DNA of 35,350 nt from a virus. This document shows positions 28,285 through 35,350 of this stretch, piece after piece. Within the stretch, counting starts at the first letter, position 1; every line of letters begins with the position of its first letter. The notes beneath the pieces were generated by a model. The model had not been told where the DNA came from. It was given only the letters and a program-made list of their open reading frames with translations, and did not search any database. The translations under genes and the position numbers were made by a program. The stretch covers positions 1 through 35,350 of the IMG/VR virus record IMGVR_UViG_3300006802_000048. One strand, written 5' to 3'.

Positions 28285-29748
28285 ATGACTGTTCTTAGCC
28301 CAAGTGCAAAACAGCAGTTTTTTGATGCAAACGGGAACCCGCTTTCTGGTGGCAAAGTTTATACATATGCCGCAGGCACTACTACGCCATTAGCTACATA
28401 TTCTGATTACGCTGGAGTGACACCTAACGCCAATCCAATTATTTTGGATTCGCGCGGAGAAGCATTGATTTATCTCAGTGTATATAAGTACAAATTTAAA
28501 CTTACTGATGCTAATGACGTAGAAATTTGGACCGTTGATAACATCAATAGCCCATTAGAGTTTACAGACACACTGGTTTCTGCGGATCGATTTGAAGGTA
28601 CTGCTACGGACGATGCAGGCACGCCTGATGCTGTGTTTCGTGTGTTAAGAACCCATACAATCAACACTGCGCCGCATAGCTTTCGAGATCAAACCACATT
28701 TACACCTGGCGTGGCTGGAAACGCTGCCTGCTCGTATGATGCTGCGCTTACTTCGTCTGGCGCTCAAGCAATGGACCATACCATTGCTTACCAAGCTAGG
28801 AACGTCCATAACGGCAGCAATACTCTGACGCATCTTTATGCGTTTGGGTCTTACATGGTCGCTAATGGGCCAGTCACCAATAGTTATGGTTTAGAGTATC
28901 GCGCAGTCAGCGGAACTGGTACGGTTACTAATGAATATGGGGTTTATATTGGCAATCTTACCAAAGGCACTAACAAGTATCCTCTTTACATTGCAGACAA
29001 TCTAGGCTCCAACTATATTGGAGCCCCAACCAGATTTACTGGGCAAGTTTCTATTGGTAGCACAGCCAGACTGTTTTTAGGCGACGGTGGAGGCGGGTAT
29101 AAATCAATCGCTTATAACTGGGACATTGCTAGTAATACTTATAATGCCGCTGACAAAATTCAGAGGTTGTATTTTGGGCCGTCTGATATAACGTTTAGCT
29201 ATGCACCGTCCGGCTCTGCTGGCGCGACTCCAACGTTTACGGACCTTGTTTCTGTTAAATGCGATGGCGGGGCTAATCAAGGCGCGTTTTATCCTGGGAC
29301 AGATAACACGCAAAACCTTGGCGCAGGCGGATCTCGTTGGAAAGAAGTTTTCGCCGGTAGCGGTACTATCAACACATCAGATGCTCGCGTTAAAACCGCT
29401 GTTAGAGCTTTTAACAGTGCGGAAATTTCAGCTGCCAAGCAACTTAGCAAAGAAATCGGAATCTTCAAGTTTCTTGATGCAGTTGCACAAAAAGGAAATC
29501 TTGCGCGTGATCACATTGGGATGACTGTGCAACGCGCTATTGAAATTATGAAAGTAAATGGGCTTGACCCTATGGCGTATGGATTTATCTGCTATGACGA
29601 ATGGAAAGATGAGTATGAAACTGACGCCAAAGGAATCAAACAACTAAAGAAAAAAGGCGGGAATCTGTATAGTTTCAGATACCAAGAGCTTATGTTATTC
29701 ATTGCAAAAGGCATTGAAGCCCGCCTTACTACTTTGGAAAGTAAATAA
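28285..29748 (+). CDS. Tail fibre/spike with self-cleaving S74 chaperone domain
   Basis: A 487-residue protein. The N-terminal 110 residues resemble the P22 tailspike head-binding domain (FFDANGNPLSGGKVYTYAAG, NPIILDSRGEALIYL, YKFKLTDANDVEIWTVDNI). A beta-rich shaft follows. From about residue 360, NTSDARVKTAV begins a peptidase S74 intramolecular chaperone: the Ser-Asp (about 365) and Lys (about 370) form the cleavage site, followed by FKFLDAV, HIGMTVQRAIEIM and YSFRYQELMLFIAKGIEARL. In this family the chaperone trimerises the fibre and then cuts itself off. No depolymerase motif is visible. Confidence 0.9.
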   Translation: MTVLSPSAKQQFFDANGNPLSGGKVYTYAAGTTTPLATYSDYAGVTPNANPIILDSRGEALIYLSVYKYKFKLTDANDVEIWTVDNINSPLEFTDTLVSADRFEGTATDDAGTPDAVFRVLRTHTINTAPHSFRDQTTFTPGVAGNAACSYDAALTSSGAQAMDHTIAYQARNVHNGSNTLTHLYAFGSYMVANGPVTNSYGLEYRAVSGTGTVTNEYGVYIGNLTKGTNKYPLYIADNLGSNYIGAPTRFTGQVSIGSTARLFLGDGGGGYKSIAYNWDIASNTYNAADKIQRLYFGPSDITFSYAPSGSAGATPTFTDLVSVKCDGGANQGAFYPGTDNTQNLGAGGSRWKEVFAGSGTINTSDARVKTAVRAFNSAEISAAKQLSKEIGIFKFLDAVAQKGNLARDHIGMTVQRAIEIMKVNGLDPMAYGFICYDEWKDEYETDAKGIKQLKKKGGNLYSFRYQELMLFIAKGIEARLTTLESK

Positions 29749-30083
29749 TGACTGTTACCGTTAAAGTTTTGGTGCCGGCAAAAATTGCCGAAGCAACGCA
29801 GACGACGCAGTATACAGCTAATGGCGTAACAACCATTATTGACAAGTTTACCGCTACTAATTATAGCGCTGCGGCTGCAACTATTAGCGTAAACATTGTG
29901 ACCAGTGCCGATACGGCAGGCAATCAGAACCTTATTGTTAAAACTAAAACCCTTCAACCGGCTGAAACATATACTTTTCCAGAGCTGGTTGGGCAAGCAC
30001 TTGCTCCTGGCGGGTTTATAAGCACGATTGCTGGAACAGCTACAGCCATTAACATTCGATCAAATGGTCGTGAAATTACCTGA
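29748..30083 (+). CDS. Small beta-rich virion protein
   Basis: A 111-residue protein: QTTQYTANGVTTIIDKFTAT, NYSAAAATISVNIVTSADTA, ETYTFPELVGQALAPGGFIS, INIRSNGREIT. It has an immunoglobulin-like beta pattern and belongs to a recurring podovirus family lying after fibre genes. It is probably a virion or fibre-associated component. It starts on the last base of the fibre stop. Confidence 0.8.
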   Translation: MTVTVKVLVPAKIAEATQTTQYTANGVTTIIDKFTATNYSAAAATISVNIVTSADTAGNQNLIVKTKTLQPAETYTFPELVGQALAPGGFISTIAGTATAINIRSNGREIT

Positions 30084-30447
30084 TGACGTTTGGGAAGTGA
30101 TCTGCGACACTTTGGTGAAGTTCGACGGTATTGATTGCCGTTCGCCAGAGTTGCGTGAGTACATAGAGAAAAATGCACAGATCACTTTGTTTGATGGCGG
30201 AGCATTCGTTGCAGATGGCAATGAGTTTGATTTGTTTGTAGTGCCAGAACGTCGTGGAAAGTGGAATATCAAAAAGGAAATCAATAGTTTCCTTGCTACA
30301 ATGGCAGAAAGATATCCAGTCGCAATTGTAAAGATTAGCGAGCGCAACACCAGATCATTAAGGCTTGCCCGGTTCTTTGGCTTCAAAGATCGCCAGAAAG
30401 ACAATCGAGGTAAGATCGTATTGGAGAAAAAGCTATGGGTAGCGTAG
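30064..30447 (+). CDS. Putative GNAT-fold (acetyltransferase-like) phage protein
   Basis: A 127-residue protein starting MVVKLPDDVWEVICDTLV, overlapping the upstream gene by 20 bases. The order of elements (helix, ITLFDGGAFVADGNEFDLFVVPERRGKW strand pair with loop, helix, AIVKISERNTRSLRLARFFGFKDR) fits the GNAT-like fold seen in phage internal or connector-region proteins; the N..SLRLARFFGF phrase is the acetyltransferase end motif. The canonical acetyl-CoA pyrophosphate loop (Q/RxxGxG/A) is not clear, so it may be catalytically dead. It precedes the ejection protein genes. Confidence 0.68.
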   Translation: MVVKLPDDVWEVICDTLVKFDGIDCRSPELREYIEKNAQITLFDGGAFVADGNEFDLFVVPERRGKWNIKKEINSFLATMAERYPVAIVKISERNTRSLRLARFFGFKDRQKDNRGKIVLEKKLWVA

Positions 30448-31160
30448 TTGAAAGCGTAGTTGGGTTTCTAGGTGCCAAAAAGCAAGCTGAAGCGACGGAA
30501 GAAGCGGCAAAAACTGGAGCACAATCCGCCCAATATGCTGCTGACTTGCAACGCCAAATGTTTGAAAAACAGATGGCTGCTCAAGAGCCTTGGCGTCAAG
30601 CTGGCGTCACTGCGCTTAATCAGCTTGCCCCACTTGCACAGCAATACCAACCTTTCGGAATGGCCCAGTTTCAGGCTGACCCAGGATATGGGTTTCGTCT
30701 TTCAGAAGGCATGAAAGCTTTGGAGCGTAGTGCAGCAGCGCGTGGTGGGTTGATGTCTGGCGCCCAGATGAAAGGCATTCAACGCTATGGCCAAGACCTA
30801 GCCAGTCAAGAATATCAGAACGCTTTCAATCGATATCAAGCAGAACGTCAAGCTAGGCTAAATCCTTTGCAATCTCTGGCCGGGCTTGGACAAACTAGCG
30901 CGCAATCCATTGGCGGCGCTGCTGGGCAACTTGGCACAAACCTTGGCAACATTGCTCTAGGTGCAGGCGCCACTGCTGGCGCTGCGCAACTCGCTATGGG
31001 CAATCTTCGTGCGAGTCAATATGGAAACATTGGGAAAACAATTAATGATGTTGTTGGAAGCCCAACTGTTCAAAACTGGCTTGCTCAATTTAACCAAAGC
31101 CCAGCGCAGCAGGCTGCCGGTGAGTTTGTTCAAAACTGGTCCCCAGAATTTTACGGTTAA
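30435..31160 (+). CDS. DNA ejection protein, P22 gp7-like
   Basis: A 241-residue internal virion protein: FLGAKKQAEATEEAAK, QEPWRQAGVTALNQLAPL, DPGYGFRLSEGMKALERSAA, RGGLMSGAQMKGIQRYGQDL and QSIGGAAGQLGTNLGNIALG. The PGYxFRxxEGxKAxxxSAAARGG phrase identifies the gp7/p32 DNA transfer family. It leaves the head with the DNA to help form the transfer path. It is the first of three ejection genes. Confidence 0.87.
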   Translation: MGSVVESVVGFLGAKKQAEATEEAAKTGAQSAQYAADLQRQMFEKQMAAQEPWRQAGVTALNQLAPLAQQYQPFGMAQFQADPGYGFRLSEGMKALERSAAARGGLMSGAQMKGIQRYGQDLASQEYQNAFNRYQAERQARLNPLQSLAGLGQTSAQSIGGAAGQLGTNLGNIALGAGATAGAAQLAMGNLRASQYGNIGKTINDVVGSPTVQNWLAQFNQSPAQQAAGEFVQNWSPEFYG

Positions 31161-31165
31161 TAGAT

Positions 31166-32593
31166 ATGGCAAATTCACTTATTGATTTTGGCGTAATACA
31201 ACCTGAGATTGCATTGCAACCGTTTGAGCGTGCAAGGCAACAAGCTAGGCAAGAGCAAGCTAACCAACTTGCCGCTTTGCAACTTCGCGCCGCGCAACGC
31301 GGCGAGGAAGAGGCTTTAACCTCACGCGAGGCGTTCAAAACCGCAGACCCGGTAAAAGCACTGTTTGCCGCTGGACTTGGCCCGCAAGCTATTCAAACGG
31401 CCAAAACGTTGCAAGATCAAAAAGCCGCTCAACTTAAGCAGGTTGAGGAAGACCTTAAGATTGGCCGAGGCATTGCAGAGCGGGCTTTTTCTGCCGGACG
31501 TGCGGCTTCTATGTCTGCCCCGGGCACCGAAAAAGCTGCTATTTTGTCGGTATTGAATCAATATCAAGGCAAAGGGATTGATCTTAGCCAAGACATTGAT
31601 GAAGTATCAAAAATGTCAAGCAATCAGGCGCTTGAGCATGCTTTTAACAGGTCTCAAGAACTAAAAAATCTTGCGGAAATGATTACTTCCGATACTGGGG
31701 CGGCGATTATTCGGACGCCTAGATTCCAACAACCTGGAGTTGTTGCGCAGCAGCCTATTGGAGCTTTTCAAGGCGAGCCGCAGCAAGTCATGAATCAGTT
31801 GGCAACCATTCCTGATCCGGCAGAGCGTGCCGCGGCAACAGCCGCCTATCAACGGCAGCTAACGGCGCAAGCTCCTACGGCGGGCACGCGTATTCCGAAA
31901 GCATTGTCTCCTGCTCAAGAAATGCAAGAAGCTAGAGAACAAACACGAATTGGTCTTGAGCAACGTCGCGTGGAGCTTGCAGAAAAGGAAGCCGCAAGGA
32001 AAGCCGAAGGCGCAGCGGAACCGTTGTCCAAAAAAGAAGTTCAAGCGCGTGAGGCTAAGTATCCGCAAGCCACTAAAGCTGTACAAACTTTTGATGCCAC
32101 CACTAACGATTTGATCTCAGATCTTCAAAAGTTAAAAGATCATCCGGGATTGAATGGCATCACAGGGCTTATCTATGGCCGCACTCCCGGCGTTACTGGC
32201 AAGGCCCGAGAAGCCGAAGCGATTTACGACCGAATTATGGCAAGAGGCGGGTTTTCTGAGCTTCAAGAAATGCGAAATGCTTCGCCAACTGGCGGCGCAT
32301 TGGGTAACGTATCAAACGCGGAAGGGCAGCAGCTTCGCGCTGCTTTTGCGGCTATTGATAGACGACAAGACCCAGAGTCAGTTCGTCGCGCAATTGATGA
32401 TGCTATTGTTCGTTTGCAAGGCTCAAAACAGCGCGTGCGCGATGCGTATAACATGACTTATGAATACAAGGGAATTGAGCCTGCTATTTCTGCCCAGCCA
32501 GTTAAGCCTGCTGCGCAAGTTACAGGGGGTCCTTTGACTCCAGCAGAACAAGCAGAACTTGAACAACTCCGCGCTCGTTTTGGAAAACGCTAA
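31166..32593 (+). CDS. DNA ejection protein, P22 gp20-like
   Basis: A 475-residue protein, highly helical and Gln/Ala/Arg-rich (FERARQQARQEQANQLAALQ, TKAVQTFDATTNDLISDLQK, YNMTYEYKGIEPAISAQPVK), with long coiled-coil stretches. Ejection proteins diverge fast, and the call rests on composition, size (P22 gp20 is 471) and position between gp7-like and gp16-like genes. It ends sharing its last base with the next ATG. Confidence 0.78.
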   Translation: MANSLIDFGVIQPEIALQPFERARQQARQEQANQLAALQLRAAQRGEEEALTSREAFKTADPVKALFAAGLGPQAIQTAKTLQDQKAAQLKQVEEDLKIGRGIAERAFSAGRAASMSAPGTEKAAILSVLNQYQGKGIDLSQDIDEVSKMSSNQALEHAFNRSQELKNLAEMITSDTGAAIIRTPRFQQPGVVAQQPIGAFQGEPQQVMNQLATIPDPAERAAATAAYQRQLTAQAPTAGTRIPKALSPAQEMQEAREQTRIGLEQRRVELAEKEAARKAEGAAEPLSKKEVQAREAKYPQATKAVQTFDATTNDLISDLQKLKDHPGLNGITGLIYGRTPGVTGKAREAEAIYDRIMARGGFSELQEMRNASPTGGALGNVSNAEGQQLRAAFAAIDRRQDPESVRRAIDDAIVRLQGSKQRVRDAYNMTYEYKGIEPAISAQPVKPAAQVTGGPLTPAEQAELEQLRARFGKR

Positions 32594-34551
32594 TGGACCC
32601 AAGAGAAGAACTGCAAGCATTGCGGCGCATGGCAGAACTTGAGGCTAGGGCAACAATTGTTCAACCTAAAACGCGAGGAATGCCGCCTTCTGAAGAACCA
32701 AGAATTCTTGAGACTATTGGGGCTGGTGCTGGTTATGGGGTTGGACGTGCAGCGCTTGGCGCGCAAGAATTGCTAGGAAAATTTGCAGGAGCTATTGGAG
32801 CAGAAAAAACTGCTCAATTGCTCCAGGAAGATGTGGCGCGAGGCCGTGCAAAACTTGCAGCAGAAATTGCACCGTACCAACAAACTTCTCCATATGTCAC
32901 TAGTGGGGCAGAACTTGTCGGGGAAACTGCAATTCCAATAGGGGTAATATCAAAAGGTGCTCAAGCCATTCGTGCAATTGGCACTGTGGCACCTCGTGTT
33001 GCCGGGATAACCGCTCCTTTAGCTGAGTCTTTATCCACTGGGGGGTTTCGAACTGGATTGCAACCAGGGGCAGCAAACGTGCTTGCTAAGCTGGCAGGCG
33101 CGACTGGTGCTGGAGCCGCAACAAGCGGAATCTTGTCAGGTGGAGATATTGGCGAAACGGCAACGGGCGCTGGCGTTAGCGCCGCAATACCTTTTGTTCT
33201 TCCAGCACTTGGGCAACTTGGGTACAAAGGCGCGGAAAAATTTATTGACCTTGTTACCGGGCAGTCTCCTAAAGTTAAAGCCGGAAAAATAGCGCGTGAA
33301 GCAGCAGGAGAGAATTTAGAAGCTATTAAAAACGCGCTTGCAAAATCTATTGAAGGAGAAACAGCAGGACAAGCAGCCGCTTATGTAAAACAACCTGCTT
33401 TTCAGGCTTTGGCCGATCTTGCTGAACGAAAAGACATAAGCGGAGAAACATTCCGCAAATTAAGTGCGCAACAAATTGCTAGGCAAAAGCAACTTGCTGA
33501 AGTATCCCCATTGTTGTCTGAAGCGGAAGCCACCAGAACAGCTATCACCGCTCCTATGTATGAACGTGCTTTTGCCTCTGATGTGCAACGCATGGAAGAT
33601 GCAGCACGCATGGCACAGCTAAAAACCCAGCAACAATCTGGTGGGTTGTTTCCTGGAAGTCTTGGGAAAGCTGAAATCGTTCCTCAACTTGAGGCAATGA
33701 AAGACAACCCAATTATTAAAGACGCAGCAAAAGTAGCTAAAGATTTAGCTTCTAGTGAAGGAATTGATATTGGCAATCCGATGTCTTCATTACAAGGATT
33801 GCATTACATGAAAATCGCAATTGACCGGCAATTTTCAGACAAAACAGCTTCAACAGCATTACAAAAATACCAAGAAAAAGCTTTGCAAAACACAAAACAA
33901 CGTTTGCTGCAAGCTATAGAAGGAACTGAAACAGAGATTGGATTATCCCCTGCATATGGACTTGCAAGACAAAAATATGCGGAGCTTTCTAAACCAATCA
34001 ATCAGGCCATGATTCTTGATGAACTGCAAAAAATACTTAAAGCGCCTGGTGGGATTGGAGAGAAAGAAACAGCGTTTTTAAATGTGCTTGGCGCTGGGGA
34101 AAACGCGCTTATCAAACGTGCAGGTGGGCAACCTAGATTTGGGGGCCTAAGAGAAACTTTGACCCCTGAACAAATGCGCGCATTTGAAGATGTTGCCGCT
34201 CAATTACAAATTAACAAATTGGCATCTGAACAAGCTATTGCAGGACGCCAAGCATTAACAGATATCCTTGCAAAACAAAAACAGTTTCGTTTGCCCGGTA
34301 TCTTAGGTGGGAGGTACACGCAAGCAGCAAACATAGCCATTGACGAAATTGCAGACCGTGTTGGCGAAAAAACCATGAACGCGCTTATTGAAGGAATGCG
34401 TAGTGGTAAGTCTGCAAATGAACTTCTCAACACATTGCCGGCTGGAGAACGAGACAATCTGTTACGCGTTATGATTGGAGTGGCAAGAAAAACTCAAGGG
34501 CTTGGGGTAACAACTGGCACTGCTCAATCGCAAGTTTCAAGGGAACAATAG
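32593..34551 (+). CDS. DNA ejection protein, P22 gp16-like
   Basis: A 652-residue internal protein (P22 gp16 is 609). It begins with a charged helix (MDPREELQALRRMAELEARA), then a Gly/Ala-rich amphipathic and hydrophobic region (about 40-200: GAGAGYGVGRAALGAQELLG, LAKLAGATGAGAATSGILSG, GAGVSAAIPFVLPALGQLGY) suited to membrane insertion, and a long helical C-terminal half. Such proteins insert in the host envelope during ejection. No lytic enzyme motif is seen. The stop overlaps the next GTG start. Confidence 0.8.
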   Translation: MDPREELQALRRMAELEARATIVQPKTRGMPPSEEPRILETIGAGAGYGVGRAALGAQELLGKFAGAIGAEKTAQLLQEDVARGRAKLAAEIAPYQQTSPYVTSGAELVGETAIPIGVISKGAQAIRAIGTVAPRVAGITAPLAESLSTGGFRTGLQPGAANVLAKLAGATGAGAATSGILSGGDIGETATGAGVSAAIPFVLPALGQLGYKGAEKFIDLVTGQSPKVKAGKIAREAAGENLEAIKNALAKSIEGETAGQAAAYVKQPAFQALADLAERKDISGETFRKLSAQQIARQKQLAEVSPLLSEAEATRTAITAPMYERAFASDVQRMEDAARMAQLKTQQQSGGLFPGSLGKAEIVPQLEAMKDNPIIKDAAKVAKDLASSEGIDIGNPMSSLQGLHYMKIAIDRQFSDKTASTALQKYQEKALQNTKQRLLQAIEGTETEIGLSPAYGLARQKYAELSKPINQAMILDELQKILKAPGGIGEKETAFLNVLGAGENALIKRAGGQPRFGGLRETLTPEQMRAFEDVAAQLQINKLASEQAIAGRQALTDILAKQKQFRLPGILGGRYTQAANIAIDEIADRVGEKTMNALIEGMRSGKSANELLNTLPAGERDNLLRVMIGVARKTQGLGVTTGTAQSQVSREQ

Positions 34552-34790
34552 TGGAAAAAGCCGTTCTAACAGAGCTTTTGTTAATTCTAGTAGCCACTAT
34601 GTTTGGGTTGCTAGTGGCTGTGTTTGGATGGCTTAGTAACAAGCTTTACGAAAAGATGGAATATATAAACGAAAGTCTAAAAGATATAGAGAAAAGCCTG
34701 ACATCGAGAATTCATCAAATCGATACAAGGGTTACAAAGGTGGAGACAGAGCAAACCCCGGTAGCAAGAATAGTGAGTTTAAAAAAATGA
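34551..34790 (+). CDS. TM plus coiled-coil protein, lysis region paralogue A
   Basis: A 79-residue protein starting at GTG (34551), sharing a base with the upstream stop (TAGTG). Residues about 7-28 (ELLLILVATMFGLLVAVFGWL) are one transmembrane helix, followed by a charged coiled coil (LKDIEKSLTSRIHQIDTRVTKVE). It is a close relative of the next gene. Position suggests a holin-related or anchoring protein; the layout (N-terminal TM, C-terminal coiled coil) is the reverse of XhlA. Lys after the helix suggests a cytoplasmic C-terminus. Confidence 0.78.
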   Translation: MEKAVLTELLLILVATMFGLLVAVFGWLSNKLYEKMEYINESLKDIEKSLTSRIHQIDTRVTKVETEQTPVARIVSLKK

Positions 34791-35023
34791 ACGATTCTTT
34801 TATTATTACTACAGCAACATCTTTAGTTGCTGTGTTTTTCGGGTTGCTGGTGGCTGTGTTGGGGTGGATAGGAAACAAGATTTATACTAGCCTTGAATCA
34901 GTAAGCCGAAGCCTTCGAGACATGGAAAGAGAAATAACCATTAGGCTTTCAGACATGGATAGAAGGATCACTAGAATTGAAACAGTGCATCATGCGACCA
35001 TGAATGTGCCTAAATCAAAATGA
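34787..35023 (+). CDS. TM plus coiled-coil protein, lysis region paralogue B
   Basis: A 78-residue relative of the preceding protein: LVAVFFGLLVAVLGWIGNKI is the transmembrane helix, then SLRDMEREITIRLSDMDRRI is the coiled coil. Roughly half of the central 57 positions match paralogue A, including FGLLVAV-GW--NK-Y. It overlaps A by four bases and the endolysin by four bases, so all three are co-translated. It may form a hetero-oligomer with A; a holin/antiholin pair is one possibility. Confidence 0.78.
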   Translation: MNDSFIITTATSLVAVFFGLLVAVLGWIGNKIYTSLESVSRSLRDMEREITIRLSDMDRRITRIETVHHATMNVPKSK

Positions 35024-35350
35024 TTAACAGCAGAGACTTAAACGACTTACACCCAGTTGTTAAAGTCAAAGCACAAGCTTTTCTTGATAAGGCAAAGAGT
35101 GTTGGGATAGATTTGCTTATAACCAGCACTTATAGAGACCAAGAAAGCCAAGCTGCCTTATATGAACAAGGCAGAACCAAACCAGGGCAGATTGTTACAA
35201 ATGCTAGGCCTGGACAATCTTGGCATAACTGGCGATGCGCGTTTGATGTAGTACCTATTAGGAACGGCAAGCCAGTATGGGGAACGTCCGGCAAAGACGG
35301 TGAGTTATGGCGAACCGTTGGAGAGCTTGGCGAATCAGTCGGGCTGGAAT
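35020..35350 (+). CDS. Endolysin (M15-type peptidase), N-terminal part
   Basis: The start of the 150-residue endolysin whose end lies at 3-245. It opens MINSRDLNDLHPVVKVKAQA; then ITSTYRDQESQAALYEQGRT matches the M15C substrate-binding region, and SWHNWRCAFDVV holds the first zinc His and the Asp ligand. The usual Gly after S-x-H-x-x is Trp here. It cleaves peptide bonds of peptidoglycan after membrane proteins open the inner membrane. There is no signal peptide, so holin-dependent release is expected. Confidence 0.92.
   Translation, partial: MINSRDLNDLHPVVKVKAQAFLDKAKSVGIDLLITSTYRDQESQAALYEQGRTKPGQIVTNARPGQSWHNWRCAFDVVPIRNGKPVWGTSGKDGELWRTVGELGESVGLE
35228..35350. repeat. Terminal direct repeat, right copy
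   Basis: Identical to positions 1-123; see the left copy. It marks the circular junction inside the endolysin gene. Confidence 0.97.

Noticed and set aside
1-35350. Search for tRNA genes, CRISPR arrays and insertion sequences
   Set aside because: I saw no cloverleaf-type sequence with a TTCGANNC arm, no regularly spaced identical repeats separated by unique spacers, and no transposase. The 21-bp phased repeats at 11871-12040 are contiguous and not CRISPR-like.
1-35350. Search for integrase, excisionase or full-length CI repressor
   Set aside because: None recognised. The two short HTH proteins (9668, 13898) are too small to be CI-type repressors with cleavage domains, so lysogeny is not claimed.

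Overview
The window is the complete genome of a small tailed phage of the P22/Sf6 structural type (short-tailed, podovirus-like). The first 123 bases are repeated exactly at the end (35228-35350), so this is a circular or circularly permuted molecule of about 35,227 unique bases, opened inside the endolysin gene. The virion gene set is in P22 order: Sf6-like small terminase, large terminase, P22-type portal, scaffold, P22-fold coat, gp4-like and gp10-like tail factors, fibres, and gp7/gp20/gp16-like ejection proteins. The host is probably a Gram-negative proteobacterium, judged from the small-gene families, the E. coli-like sigma70 promoters and the AGGAG ribosome sites; this is inference. I see no integrase and no full-length CI-type repressor, so a lytic lifestyle is likely but not proven.

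Layout. Bases 480-9545 are a leftward (minus strand) early block. Nearest its promoter are an unknown small gene, a Sak4-like recombinase ATPase, small unknown genes, a DUF669 ssDNA-binding-like protein, an Fe-S PD-(D/E)XK nuclease, a two-TM protein, an SF2 helicase, a DNA methyltransferase-like protein and a VRR-NUC nuclease. A roughly 300-nt gene-free, highly structured stretch ending in a terminator follows (2853-3152). Then a second leftward operon with its own promoter carries eight small genes, including a nuclease of the SNase fold and a zinc-ribbon protein. At 9596-9628 two divergent sigma70 promoters overlap around a 17-bp palindrome. Rightward from there lie an HTH regulator, a fused Toprim-helicase, a gene-free origin-like stretch (21-bp-phased repeats with A-tracts, an 11-bp tandem repeat and a GC-rich hairpin) and a winged-helix protein that could be the initiator. 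No DNA polymerase is encoded, so host polymerase is presumably used.

Bases 12791-17134 hold TerS and TerL separated by a promoter-led cassette of eleven small genes with start/stop overlaps. Bases 17134-34551 are head, tail and ejection genes, with hairpin terminators after the coat gene and after each of the next two genes. Bases 34551-35350, continuing at 1-423, are the lysis region: two tandem paralogous TM plus coiled-coil proteins, an M15 peptidase endolysin and a third small membrane protein. The two arms converge at a perfect inverted repeat at 423-462.

The most notable non-coding features are a shared 17-bp palindrome in the -35/-10 spacer of two strong promoters (2789-2805, 13501-13517) and in a third promoter-like site (12700-12716), the phased repeat array at 11871-12040, and the candidate structured RNA at 2853-3152.
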